From JBBSHS01 sp038232515 (GTDB lineage: Bacteria; Actinomycetota; Acidimicrobiia; Acidimicrobiales; JAUJNH01), in NCBI GenBank assembly GCA_038232515.1, contig JBBSHS010000010.1, positions 1-46,786 of the forward strand: a stretch of DNA of 46,786 nt, given 5' to 3'. Made by a program: the position numbers and the translations under genes. This document shows positions 8,647-15,755 of this stretch, one piece after another (position 1 is the first letter of the stretch; each line of letters begins with the position of its first letter). The notes beneath the pieces were generated by a model. It was not told the DNA's origin and did not search any database. It was given only the letters and a program-made list of their open reading frames with translations.

Positions 8647-9387
8647 GTGAAGGAGCAGATCGCCGCCAACCAACGCCGGGCGGCCGTCATGATCGCCGAG
8701 ATCGCTCTACCCGTGGCCCTGCTCGCCGGGCTCTTGGCCTGGGTGTTGGGCGGCCCCGTGGCCGCAGTGGTGGTGGCCGTGGTCGTCGGGGTGGCGATCG
8801 CCTGCGGGCTGGCTCGGGGCGCCGATGCCGTCGCCCAGCGCCTGCTGGGCGCCGTACCGGCCGATCCAAGGGGCCACGCCCGCCTCGTCAACCTGGTCGA
8901 CGGTCTGTGCATGGCCGCCGGCCTCCCCCGGCCGGCGGTGAGGGTGGTGGACGATCCGGTACCGGACGCCTGTGCCTTCGGGCGTGATCCCCACCACGCC
9001 GTCATTGTGGTGACGCAGGGCCTGTTGGACCGCCTCAGCCGAGTCGAGCTCGAAGGCGTCCTCGCCCATGAGCTCTCCCATGTCAAGGCCCACGACACCC
9101 GGCCGGCGGCCCTGGCCGTCGTGGTCTGGGGACTGCCCGGGTTGTTGCTCCGGCCACTGGCGGCCCACGCCGGCCGGGCCGCCGGAGGCGACCGGGAACC
9201 GTTGGCCGACCTCGCCGGCGTACGCCTCACCAGGTACCCTCCAGGGCTTGTCGCCGCCCTGGAGAAGCTGGACGCGGCGCCGGCCGGTCTGAGCACGGTC
9301 AGCCCGGCCACCGACGCGCTCTGGATCCGCACGGCGCTGGCCGCTCCGCCCATCTACGAGCGTATCGAGACCCTCCGGGAGCTGTGA
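8647..9387 (+). CDS. M48-family membrane-associated zinc metalloprotease (HtpX-like, short)
   Basis: The 246-residue protein starts with a charged N-terminus and one long hydrophobic stretch (about residues 15-55, probably two membrane passes). A peptidase domain follows with the zinc motif HELSHVKAHD near residues 140-149 and a downstream EPLAD that would give the third zinc ligand. HtpX-type proteases degrade damaged or misfolded membrane proteins; this one is shorter than HtpX (about 290) and lacks an obvious second pair of helices, although a weak one lies around VVVWGLPGLLLRPLA. The GTG start is set by the leaderless promoter signature and by the hydrophobic N-terminus. The DUF3048 lipoprotein begins eight bases after the stop, so the two probably share a transcript. 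Confidence 0.8.
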   Translation: MKEQIAANQRRAAVMIAEIALPVALLAGLLAWVLGGPVAAVVVAVVVGVAIACGLARGADAVAQRLLGAVPADPRGHARLVNLVDGLCMAAGLPRPAVRVVDDPVPDACAFGRDPHHAVIVVTQGLLDRLSRVELEGVLAHELSHVKAHDTRPAALAVVVWGLPGLLLRPLAAHAGRAAGGDREPLADLAGVRLTRYPPGLVAALEKLDAAPAGLSTVSPATDALWIRTALAAPPIYERIETLREL

Positions 9388-9394
9388 GCGAGAC

Positions 9395-10540
9395 GTGACT
9401 ACCACACCCAACCAACGGCTCACCAGGGTGCCCGACGCCCGGCCGTCCAGATTCCCATGGCGTTCACGCCGCTCCGACCGCTGGGGGGCGTCGCCACGGG
9501 CCACGCGGACGGCGGGCGTCGTGGCCATGGCCGTGGTGGCGCTCGCCGGGTGCAGCGGCGGTGGCTCCAAGAAGGCGGGCCCGGCCACGACGGCCCCCGG
9601 GCCGTCCACCGGGCCTTCGACCACCGCTGTTCCCGCGGTCTACCCGCTGACGGGGCTGCCGGTCACCAATCCGGCCACCGTGGGCCGGCCCCTGTTGGCC
9701 GTCAAGATCGACAACTCGCCCGAAGCCCGACCGCAGGCCGGTCTGGACCGCGCCGACGTTGTGGCGGAGGAGGTGGTGGAAGGCGGCCTCGTGCGCTTCA
9801 TGGCCATCTTCCAGAGCCAGGACGCCGACCGGGTCGGCCCGGTGCGATCGGTCCGTCCCGTCGACGGGAAGCTGCTGACGCCGACCAAGGGCTATTTCGC
9901 CTACTCCGGCGGCAACCTCACCGAGAAGGCCTTGATCAAGCAGGCTCCGGTCACACTGGTCGGAGTCGACGAGCTGCCGGCCGCGTACACCCGGCGCCGT
10001 GACCGCCGTGCCCCTCACAACCTGTACAGCTCGACCCAGGGCATCTACAGCCGGGCCCCGGCCGCCGGTGGTGCCCCGCCGGCCCTGTTCACCTATCGGG
10101 CTGCGGGCACCCCGCCGGGCGGGAGCGGGGTGGCACCCTTGGCCAGGCTCCAGATCGCCATGGGCCAGATCACCAACGCCACCTGGGCGTGGGACGCCGG
10201 AGCCAAGGTGTTCCGTCGCAGCACCAACGGCACCCCCCACACGGTGGAAGGCGGCGGCCAGCTCGGCTTCGCCAACGTGGTGGTGCAGTTCGTCGCCTAC
10301 CAGAACCGGCCCAACGGGGAGACCGACTCCGTCGGCGCCCCCGTGCCCGAGGCCAACGTCGTGGGCGCCGGCGACGCCTGGATCCTGTCGGGCGGGATGC
10401 TGGTCAAGGGGCGATGGAGCAAGGCCGGCGACGGAGCCATCACGACCTACACCGATGCCGCCGGCGCACCCATCGGTCTCACGCCGGGCCCGACCTGGCT
10501 CATGCTGGCGCCCATCGGGGCCCAGGTGTCGACCCAGTAG
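9395..10540 (+). CDS. DUF3048 (YerB-like) lipoprotein
   Basis: The 381-residue protein has a basic N-terminus of about 40 residues, a hydrophobic segment and a lipobox (LAGC, cysteine near residue 53), followed by a Ser/Thr/Pro-rich linker. It should therefore be exported and lipid-anchored outside the cell. The rest matches DUF3048: PLTGLPVTNPATVGRPLLAV, KIDNSPEARPQAGLDRADVV, EEVVEGGLVRFMAIFQS and VGPVRSVRPVD. The C-terminal half (PEANVVGAGDAWILSGGMLVKGRW) is the domain's usual second part. The biochemical role of the family is unknown. The GTG start follows the upstream stop by seven bases with AGCGAGA as a weak ribosome site; the N-terminus is longer than a typical signal peptide, so a start further in is possible. 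Confidence 0.85.
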   Translation: MTTTPNQRLTRVPDARPSRFPWRSRRSDRWGASPRATRTAGVVAMAVVALAGCSGGGSKKAGPATTAPGPSTGPSTTAVPAVYPLTGLPVTNPATVGRPLLAVKIDNSPEARPQAGLDRADVVAEEVVEGGLVRFMAIFQSQDADRVGPVRSVRPVDGKLLTPTKGYFAYSGGNLTEKALIKQAPVTLVGVDELPAAYTRRRDRRAPHNLYSSTQGIYSRAPAAGGAPPALFTYRAAGTPPGGSGVAPLARLQIAMGQITNATWAWDAGAKVFRRSTNGTPHTVEGGGQLGFANVVVQFVAYQNRPNGETDSVGAPVPEANVVGAGDAWILSGGMLVKGRWSKAGDGAITTYTDAAGAPIGLTPGPTWLMLAPIGAQVSTQ

Positions 10541-10596
10541 CACCCGCGTCGGCACCCGTCCGGGTGCACGTCGACGTCCAGGGTGGTCGACCCTCG

Positions 10597-10602
10597 TACA
10601 CT
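10597..10602 (+). promoter_or_regulatory. -10 box of a probable leaderless promoter (pdxS)
   Basis: TACACT is followed by six bases and the GTG start at 10609. A TCGACG hexamer at 10571-10576 is a possible -35, 20 bases before it. Confidence 0.55.
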
Positions 10603-10608
10603 TGTACC

Positions 10609-11535
10609 GTGGCTGACGAACCGACGCCCCCGACCACGCAGTTCCCGACCCCGCACTCCCACAAGACGGGCGGTGATCGCGTCAAGCGCGGCCTGGCCGA
10701 GATGCTGCGGGGTGGCGTCATCATGGACGTGGTCACGCCCGACCAGGCCAGGGTGGCCGAGGACGCCGGGGCGGTGGCGGTCATGGCCCTCGAGCGGGTG
10801 CCGGCGGACATCAGGCGTGACGGTGGCGTGGCCCGCATGAGCGACCCGGCTCTAGTCGAGGGCATCAAGGCGGCCGTCACCGTCCCGGTGATGGCCAAGG
10901 CCCGCATCGGCCACTTCGCCGAGGCCCAGGTCCTGCAGGCTCTCGGCGTCGACTTCGTCGACGAGTCAGAGGTCCTTACACCGGCCGACGAAGCTCACCA
11001 CATCGACAAGTGGGCCTTTGCCGTTCCCTTCGTGTGCGGAGCCACCAACCTCGGCGAAGCGCTCCGCCGCATCAGCGAGGGGGCTGCCCTCATCCGGTCC
11101 AAGGGCGAAGCCGGCACCGGCAACATCATTGAGGCCGTGCGCCATCTGCGGTCCATCACCTCGGACATCGGCAAGATCACCCAGGCCGACGATGCCGAGG
11201 TCTATGCCTGGGCCAAGCAACTCCAGGCTCCCGTCGGTCTGGTCCAGGAGGTCCGCCGGACCGGCAGCTTGTCGGTCCCGTTGTTCTGCGCCGGGGGCAT
11301 CGCCACGCCGGCCGACGCCTCCCTGGCCATGCAGCTCGGGGCCCAGGCCTTGTTTGTGGGCTCGGGCATCTTCAAGTCCAGCGACCCCAGCCGCTTCGCC
11401 CGGGCCATCGTCGAGGCGGCCAGCCACTTCTCTGATCCCGGCATCGTCGCCAAGGTCAGCCGGGGACTGGGCGACGCCATGCCCGGTCAGGAGATCGGGG
11501 CCCTCGGCACCAGGCTGGCTGACCGGGGCTGGTAG
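10609..11535 (+). CDS. pdxS: Pyridoxal 5'-phosphate synthase, synthase subunit PdxS
   Basis: PdxS makes pyridoxal 5'-phosphate from ribose 5-phosphate, glyceraldehyde 3-phosphate and ammonia supplied by PdxT; it forms a dodecamer of TIM barrels. This 308-residue copy shows the family landmarks: GGVIMDVVTPDQA, ALERVPADIR, MAKARIGHFAEAQ with the first catalytic lysine, RSKGEAGTGN with the second lysine, LFCAGGIATPADA and GSGIFKS. The first 20 residues (MADEPTPPTTQFPTPHSHKT) form a non-conserved extension typical of actinobacteria. The GTG at 10609 is supported by the TANNNT box six bases upstream. pdxT follows 60 bases later on the same strand. Confidence 0.97.
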   Translation: MADEPTPPTTQFPTPHSHKTGGDRVKRGLAEMLRGGVIMDVVTPDQARVAEDAGAVAVMALERVPADIRRDGGVARMSDPALVEGIKAAVTVPVMAKARIGHFAEAQVLQALGVDFVDESEVLTPADEAHHIDKWAFAVPFVCGATNLGEALRRISEGAALIRSKGEAGTGNIIEAVRHLRSITSDIGKITQADDAEVYAWAKQLQAPVGLVQEVRRTGSLSVPLFCAGGIATPADASLAMQLGAQALFVGSGIFKSSDPSRFARAIVEAASHFSDPGIVAKVSRGLGDAMPGQEIGALGTRLADRGW

Positions 11536-11560
11536 AGGTCATCGGGCCCCGCCGAAGCCC

Positions 11561-11566
11561 TACACT
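11561..11566 (+). promoter_or_regulatory. Candidate -10 box in front of pdxT
   Basis: TACACT, the same hexamer as at pdxS, lies in the 60-base gap and predicts a start near 11573, leaving a short leader that includes the GAGG ribosome site of pdxT. pdxT may thus have its own promoter. Confidence 0.4.
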
Positions 11567-11595
11567 CGTCGCCACGATGACGGCGAGGCCGCCAG

Positions 11596-12177
11596 GTGGG
11601 GACCAAGATCGGGGTACTGGCGCTCCAGGGCGACGTGCGCGAGCACGTCGGGTGCCTGCGTGCGCTGGGCGCTGAGCCGGTCCCGGTCAAGGCGGCCGAA
11701 CACCTGGCCGGGATCGACGGCATCGTCATCCCCGGCGGAGAGAGCACGACGATGTGGCGCCTGCTGGGCACGTCGGGACTGCTCGCTCCGCTGGCCGAAC
11801 GCCTGGCCGCCGGGCTGCCGGCCTTCGGGACGTGCGCAGGGATGATCCTGCTGGCCGCCGAGGTCCTGGACGGCCGGCCCGACCAGGGCAGCTTCGGGAC
11901 CGTTGACCTGGCTGTGCGCCGCAACGCCTTCGGCCGGCAGGTCGACTCCTTCGAGGTCGACCTGGAAGTCGCCGGGCTGGTCGGTGGCCCTGTGCACGCC
12001 GTGTTCATCCGGGCGCCGTCGGTCGAGCGCGTCGGCCCCGGGGTGGAGGTGCTGGCCACCGTGGACGACGGCGCCGTGCTGTGCCGCCAGGGCCCCGTGC
12101 TGGTGGCCGCTTTCCACCCCGAGCTGGCCGGCGACGCCCGGCTGCACGAGCTCTTCCTCCAGGAGCTGTGGAGGTGA
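11596..12177 (+). CDS. pdxT: Pyridoxal 5'-phosphate synthase, glutaminase subunit PdxT
   Basis: PdxT releases ammonia from glutamine and channels it to PdxS. The 193-residue protein is a class I glutamine amidotransferase: GVLALQGDVREH at the N-terminus, the oxyanion loop IPGGESTTMWR, the nucleophile in FGTCAGM (cysteine near residue 80), and the histidine-glutamate pair in AFHPEL near the C-terminus. The GTG at 11596 has GAGG seven bases upstream; an ATG at 11577 is in another frame. Length is normal. Downstream, a multi-hairpin repeat separates it from the YebC-family gene. Confidence 0.97.
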   Translation: MGTKIGVLALQGDVREHVGCLRALGAEPVPVKAAEHLAGIDGIVIPGGESTTMWRLLGTSGLLAPLAERLAAGLPAFGTCAGMILLAAEVLDGRPDQGSFGTVDLAVRRNAFGRQVDSFEVDLEVAGLVGGPVHAVFIRAPSVERVGPGVEVLATVDDGAVLCRQGPVLVAAFHPELAGDARLHELFLQELWR

Positions 12178-12276
12178 GGGAAGCGAGTCGGGGTACAAGC
12201 TTTTTCGTCCAAGGCATCAGAAAGGCGTACGTAGTGACACGTTTCCAACAGCCGCCGGCGGAGCCGGTCGGGGGGT

Positions 12277-12398
12277 GTGGGGGGCTTTGCCACCCACGGT
12301 GCGAGGATCCGGCTTCGCCGGTCCTCGCCGGAAAGAGCGGCGAGCGTAGCGAGCTCCGAAGCCGGGGGGAGGTCGGAAGGGGGGCCTGCCCCCCTCCC
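12277..12398. repeat. Multi-hairpin intergenic repeat, copy A
   Basis: First of three related copies. In order: a hairpin GTGGGGGGC-TTT-GCCACCCAC (12277-12297), a GGCTTCGCC palindromic segment near 12311-12319, the shared block GCGAGCGTAGCGAGCTCC (12340-12357), and a strong AGGGGGGC/GCCCCCCT hairpin (12378-12395) ending 15 bases before the next start codon. It fills most of the 232-base gap between pdxT and the YebC-family gene. Confidence 0.75.
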
Positions 12399-12409
12399 GT
12401 GGACAACTG

Positions 12410-13159
12410 ATGTCCGGGCACTCCAAGTGGGCGACCACGAAGCACCAGAAGGCGACCAAGGACAAGGCCCGCAGCAAGGTGTTCGCCAAAGTCCTGCGCC
12501 AGATCGAGGTGGCCGCCCGGGAAGGCGGCGGGGACACCGGCACCAACCCCACGCTGCGCACCATGTACGACAAGGCCCGCAGTGCCTCGGTGCCGATGGA
12601 CACCATCCACAAGGCCATCAAGCGGGGGACGGGCGAGCTGGAAGGCGTCAGGTACGAGCCCATCGCCTACGAGGGGTATGCGCCGTGCGGCGTGGCCGTG
12701 TACGTCGAGACCCTGTCCGACAACCGCAACCGCACGGGCGCCGAGATCCGTAACGCGTTCTCGAAGAACGGCGGATCGATCTCCGAACCGGGAGCGGTGG
12801 CCTGGCAGTTCGACCGCAAGGGCCAGATCCTGCTGCCCAAGTCGGCCGGTACCGAGGACGAGATCATGCTCGTGGCCGTCGACGCCGGCGCCGAGGACCT
12901 GGTGGACCTCGACGCTCAGTGGCAGATCGTCACCCCGGCCGCCGAACTCCATTCCGTGCGCACGGCCCTGGAGCGGGCCGGTCTCGAGGTGGTCGAGGCC
13001 GACCTCACGATGATGCCGTCCACCGTGGTGGCCCTCGACAACGAGGACGATGCCCGCAAGGTGCTGCGCCTGATCGACGCCCTCGAAGAGCACGACGACG
13101 TCCAGAACGTCTACGCCAACTTCGACATCCCCGACTCCGTCCTGGAGTCCGTCGTGTAG
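12410..13159 (+). CDS. yebC: YebC/PmpR-family protein
   Basis: YebC proteins bind DNA or ribosomes; recent work on the family links them to translation of difficult proline stretches, while others regulate transcription. This 249-residue member has the typical N-terminus MSGHSKWATTKHQKATKDKA, the YEGYAPCGVAVYVE segment, DNRNRTGAEIRNAF, GAVAWQFDRKG and the C-terminal NVYANFDIPD. Length is normal. The ATG at 12410 is fixed by the conserved start of the family, although no ribosome site is visible; the last hairpin of repeat copy A ends just upstream. In M. tuberculosis it also lies between pdxT and ruvC. Confidence 0.95.
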   Translation: MSGHSKWATTKHQKATKDKARSKVFAKVLRQIEVAAREGGGDTGTNPTLRTMYDKARSASVPMDTIHKAIKRGTGELEGVRYEPIAYEGYAPCGVAVYVETLSDNRNRTGAEIRNAFSKNGGSISEPGAVAWQFDRKGQILLPKSAGTEDEIMLVAVDAGAEDLVDLDAQWQIVTPAAELHSVRTALERAGLEVVEADLTMMPSTVVALDNEDDARKVLRLIDALEEHDDVQNVYANFDIPDSVLESVV

Positions 13160-13176
13160 CACGACGGAGCACAACG

Positions 13177-13247
13177 CGAGATTGGGTCGTGCGGTGGCCT
13201 TCAGCGCTCAAATCCGGCGCCGAAGGCCACGGGACGACCCAATCTCG
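13177..13247. repeat. 71-bp palindromic element, copy 1
   Basis: Perfect 14-bp terminal inverted repeats (CGAGATTGGGTCGT and its complement) enclose a second perfect inverted pair, GTGGCCTTC and GAAGGCCAC, so the whole element can fold into one long interrupted hairpin. A second copy lies at 25855-25925 in the opposite orientation. No coding frame is supported in it. Confidence 0.8.
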
Positions 13248-13306
13248 GACGTGTTGCCCCGGGAACTATGTTGACCGGCTTAGTGGGGAATGGTTGACTG
13301 GCGGTA

Positions 13307-14251
13307 ATGCACCTCGATCTCGGCATTGCCGCCGCCGGTCTGTTCGTCGGCTTCGTCGTGGGGATGACGGGGATGGGCGGGGGAGCGCTCATGACCCCGG
13401 TCCTCGTGCTCCTGTTCAGGGTCCAACCCCTGGCCGCCATCTCGAGCGACCTGGTTGCCGCCTTCGTGATGAAGCCGGTCGGTGGGGCCGTGCACCTGCG
13501 GCGGGGCACGGTGAACCTGCGGCTGGCCAAATGGTTGTGCGCGGGTTCGGTGCCGGCCGCGCTGACGGGCGTGTTCCTCATCCGCCACCTGGGGGGTGGC
13601 CCGCGGCTCCAGGTCCATCTGAAGTGGCTGCTGGGCGCGGCGCTGTTGACGGCGGCAGCCTCGATGGGGGCCAAGGCCGTACTGGCCGCTCGCCGGCCGG
13701 CCGCCGACGAAGGGCGCCGGTCCATGGACCGGCTCGTCATCCGGCCTCTGCCCACCGTGATGATCGGTGCCCTCGGCGGCCTTGTCGTGGGCATGACCAG
13801 CGTCGGGTCCGGGTCGCTGATCATCGTGCTCCTCCTCGTCCTCTACCCGACCCTCGCCGCCCGGGACCTGGTCGGTACCGATCTGGTCCAGGCTGTGCCA
13901 CTGGTCGGCGCCGCCGCACTGGGCCACCTCGTGGCTGGCGACTTCAAGCTGGCCCTCACCGCCAGCCTGCTGCTGGGCAGCCTCCCCGGCGTGTACCTCG
14001 GGGCGCGGTGGTCGAGCCGGGCACAGGACCGGACGACCCGTGTCCTGCTGATGGTCGTGCTGACGGCCTCGGGCCTCAGCCTCGTGAACGTGCCGACGCA
14101 GGTCATCGGGGCAGTCCTGCTGCTCGGAGCGGTCGCATCGCTCACGGTGCTGGGTGGCCAGGCCCTTGTCCGGCGTGGGGGCCAGGATGGTGCGGCCATG
14201 GACGCGGGCGCAGCGGGGCTGCCACCCAGGCTCGGGCCCGACCCGTCCTGA
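13307..14251 (+). CDS. TauE/SafE-family (TSUP) membrane transporter
   Basis: The 314-residue protein is an integral membrane protein of about eight hydrophobic segments. It shows the internal duplication of the TSUP family: the glycine-rich loop GMTGMGGGALMTP near residues 18-30 is echoed by GMTSVGSGSLII near 163-174. Family members export sulfite, sulfoacetate or other small organosulfur or carbon compounds. Substrate cannot be told here, and no sulfur-metabolism gene is adjacent. The ATG is taken because the first membrane helix starts immediately after it. The gene is flanked by the 71-bp palindrome upstream and ruvC downstream, so it is an insertion relative to the usual actinobacterial order. 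Confidence 0.85.
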   Translation: MHLDLGIAAAGLFVGFVVGMTGMGGGALMTPVLVLLFRVQPLAAISSDLVAAFVMKPVGGAVHLRRGTVNLRLAKWLCAGSVPAALTGVFLIRHLGGGPRLQVHLKWLLGAALLTAAASMGAKAVLAARRPAADEGRRSMDRLVIRPLPTVMIGALGGLVVGMTSVGSGSLIIVLLLVLYPTLAARDLVGTDLVQAVPLVGAAALGHLVAGDFKLALTASLLLGSLPGVYLGARWSSRAQDRTTRVLLMVVLTASGLSLVNVPTQVIGAVLLLGAVASLTVLGGQALVRRGGQDGAAMDAGAAGLPPRLGPDPS

Positions 14252-14361
14252 CCCGGCGCGCCCAGGGCCCGGCCCCCGGCGCCCGCCCCTGACTGGCACG
14301 TCCCGGGGCATCGGAGCATGGTCCCGGATACCCGGTCCACCCCCTGGCGGCATCCGCCGGG

Positions 14362-14367
14362 TACCAT
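14362..14367 (+). promoter_or_regulatory. -10 box of a probable leaderless promoter (ruvC)
   Basis: TACCAT is followed by eight bases and the GTG start at 14376. It would drive ruvC-ruvA. Confidence 0.5.
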
Positions 14368-14375
14368 CCGAACGC

Positions 14376-14909
14376 GTGTTCGTCCTCGGCATCGATCCCG
14401 GGCTGTCCCGGTGCGGGTACGGCTGCGTCCACAAGACCGCCGGACGCAGCTGTGCGGTGTCGGCCGGCGTCCTGGCCACACCGCCGGCCGATCCGTTGCC
14501 GGTGCGCCTGGCCGCCCTGGCCCGTGACCTGACCGACCTGTTCGACGAGCTGGCCCCGCAGGTTGTCGTGGTGGAGCGGGTGTTGTTCCAGGTCAACGCC
14601 CGCACCGCCATGGCCACGGGCCAGGCCAGCGGATTGGCACTGGCCACAGCTGCGCAGCACGGCTGCGAAGTCGTGCAGTACAGCCCCAACGAGGTGAAGC
14701 TGGCCGTGGCCGGCCACGGAGGGGCGGGCAAGGCCCAGGTCCAGCGCATGGTGCAGGTCCTGCTCGATCTGGCCGTCGTGCCGTCACCGCCCGATGTGGC
14801 CGACGCCCTCGCCCTCGCCTTGTGCCACATCGCCATGGCGCCGCTGACCGCGGCGGCGGCCCGGGCCGGCCGGGTCGGGACAGACCCGACTCCGGGGTGG
14901 GCCCGGTGA
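14376..14909 (+). CDS. ruvC: Holliday junction resolvase RuvC
   Basis: RuvC is the dimeric endonuclease that cuts Holliday junctions brought to it by RuvAB. The 177-residue protein has the RNase H-like fold with the acidic residues visible: the aspartate in LGIDPGLSRCGYG near residue 7, the glutamate in VVVERVLFQVNARTA, and the C-terminal DVADALALALCH pair. The GTG start gives MFVLGIDPGL, matching the family, and lies just after a TANNNT box. Its stop overlaps the ruvA start by four bases (GTGA), so translation is coupled. Confidence 0.95.
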   Translation: MFVLGIDPGLSRCGYGCVHKTAGRSCAVSAGVLATPPADPLPVRLAALARDLTDLFDELAPQVVVVERVLFQVNARTAMATGQASGLALATAAQHGCEVVQYSPNEVKLAVAGHGGAGKAQVQRMVQVLLDLAVVPSPPDVADALALALCHIAMAPLTAAAARAGRVGTDPTPGWAR

Positions 14910-15529
14910 TCGGCTCGCTGCGGGGCACGCTGCTCGACCGCCAGCCGGCCCGCAGTGGGCCCGGGGCCGAGGTGCTGCTCGAGGTGGCCGGCGTCGGCTA
15001 CCGGGTGGTGGTGCCGGCGGGAACTGCCGGGGTGCTGGGCGACGTCGGCGGCGTGTGCTTCCTGCACGTCCACACCCACGTGCGGGAGGACGCCATCGTC
15101 CTGTACGGCTTCGCCAGCCGGGGTGAACGGGTCTGCTTCGAGGACCTGCTGGGCGCCCACGGGGTCGGCCCCGGCCTGGCCCTGGCCATCATCACCGTGC
15201 ACGCCCCCACCGCCCTGCGCCGGGTGCTGCTCACCGACGACGTAGACGGGCTCTGCCTCGTCCCCGGCGTGGGCCGCAAGACGGCGGCCAAGCTGCTGCT
15301 CGAACTGAAGGCCCGTCTCGACCTGCCGGACCTCGACGGCGGGGTGACCGCGCCCGTCGTCCGGGCCGAAGCCGGACCGCCCGCTCCTCACACCGAGGTG
15401 CGGACCGCTCTCGCCGGCCTGGGCTACGCCCCCGACGAGATCCGTACCGCCGTGGCGGCCCTGCCCACCGAGGGCACCACCGAAGAGCTCCTCCGCCTGG
15501 CCCTACGACGCCAAGCCCTGCCCCGATGA
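14906..15529 (+). CDS. ruvA: Holliday junction branch migration protein RuvA
   Basis: RuvA binds the four-way junction as a tetramer and loads the RuvB motor. This 207-residue protein begins MIGSLRGTLLD, the family start, with the OB-fold N-terminal domain (about 1-65), the tandem helix-hairpin-helix region (VGPGLALAIITVH and LVPGVGRKTAAKLLLELK), and the C-terminal RuvB-binding domain (TEVRTALAGLGYAPDEI) after a short linker. The GTG start overlaps the ruvC stop. ruvB normally follows almost directly, but here a 226-base gap holding repeat copy B intervenes. Confidence 0.95.
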   Translation: MIGSLRGTLLDRQPARSGPGAEVLLEVAGVGYRVVVPAGTAGVLGDVGGVCFLHVHTHVREDAIVLYGFASRGERVCFEDLLGAHGVGPGLALAIITVHAPTALRRVLLTDDVDGLCLVPGVGRKTAAKLLLELKARLDLPDLDGGVTAPVVRAEAGPPAPHTEVRTALAGLGYAPDEIRTAVAALPTEGTTEELLRLALRRQALPR

Positions 15530-15609
15530 CACCGCGCCGCCGGCCGACGAAGAAAGTGACCACCAACGCGTCTGCAGGGTTTCGGAGGCGCCAGCCCCCG
15601 ACCGGGGGA

Positions 15610-15690
15610 GTGGGGGGCTCTGCCCCCCACAGGGTTCGCCGCCGGCTCTGCCGAAGGCGAACAGAGTGTGGCGAGCGCAGCGAGCTCCAT
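15610..15690. repeat. Multi-hairpin intergenic repeat, copy B
   Basis: Contains a perfect 9-bp hairpin GTGGGGGGC-TCT-GCCCCCCAC (15610-15630), a 29-base hairpin block at 15634-15662 that is identical, reverse-complemented, to 24492-24520, and the block GCGAGCGCAGCGAGCTCC (15671-15688). It lies in the 226-base ruvA-ruvB gap. A further GCGAGCGCAGCGAACG piece at 15717-15732 may be a partial second unit. Confidence 0.8.
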
Positions 15691-15755
15691 AAGGCCTTTT
15701 CCGCCGCAGGCGGCCGAGCGAGCGCAGCGAACGATGGCCGCCGAGGACGGAACCC

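Noticed and set aside
11577..11579. ATG as a possible pdxT start
   Set aside because: It is in another reading frame from pdxT; the GTG at 11596 has both the correct N-terminus and a ribosome site.
12005..13174. A 389-residue minus-strand frame antisense to the YebC-family gene
   Set aside because: Shadow of yebC; the segment over repeat copy A encodes only repeat-derived sequence.
13280..15391. A 703-residue minus-strand frame across the transporter, ruvC and ruvA
   Set aside because: Low complexity, no family features, and antisense to three well-supported genes.
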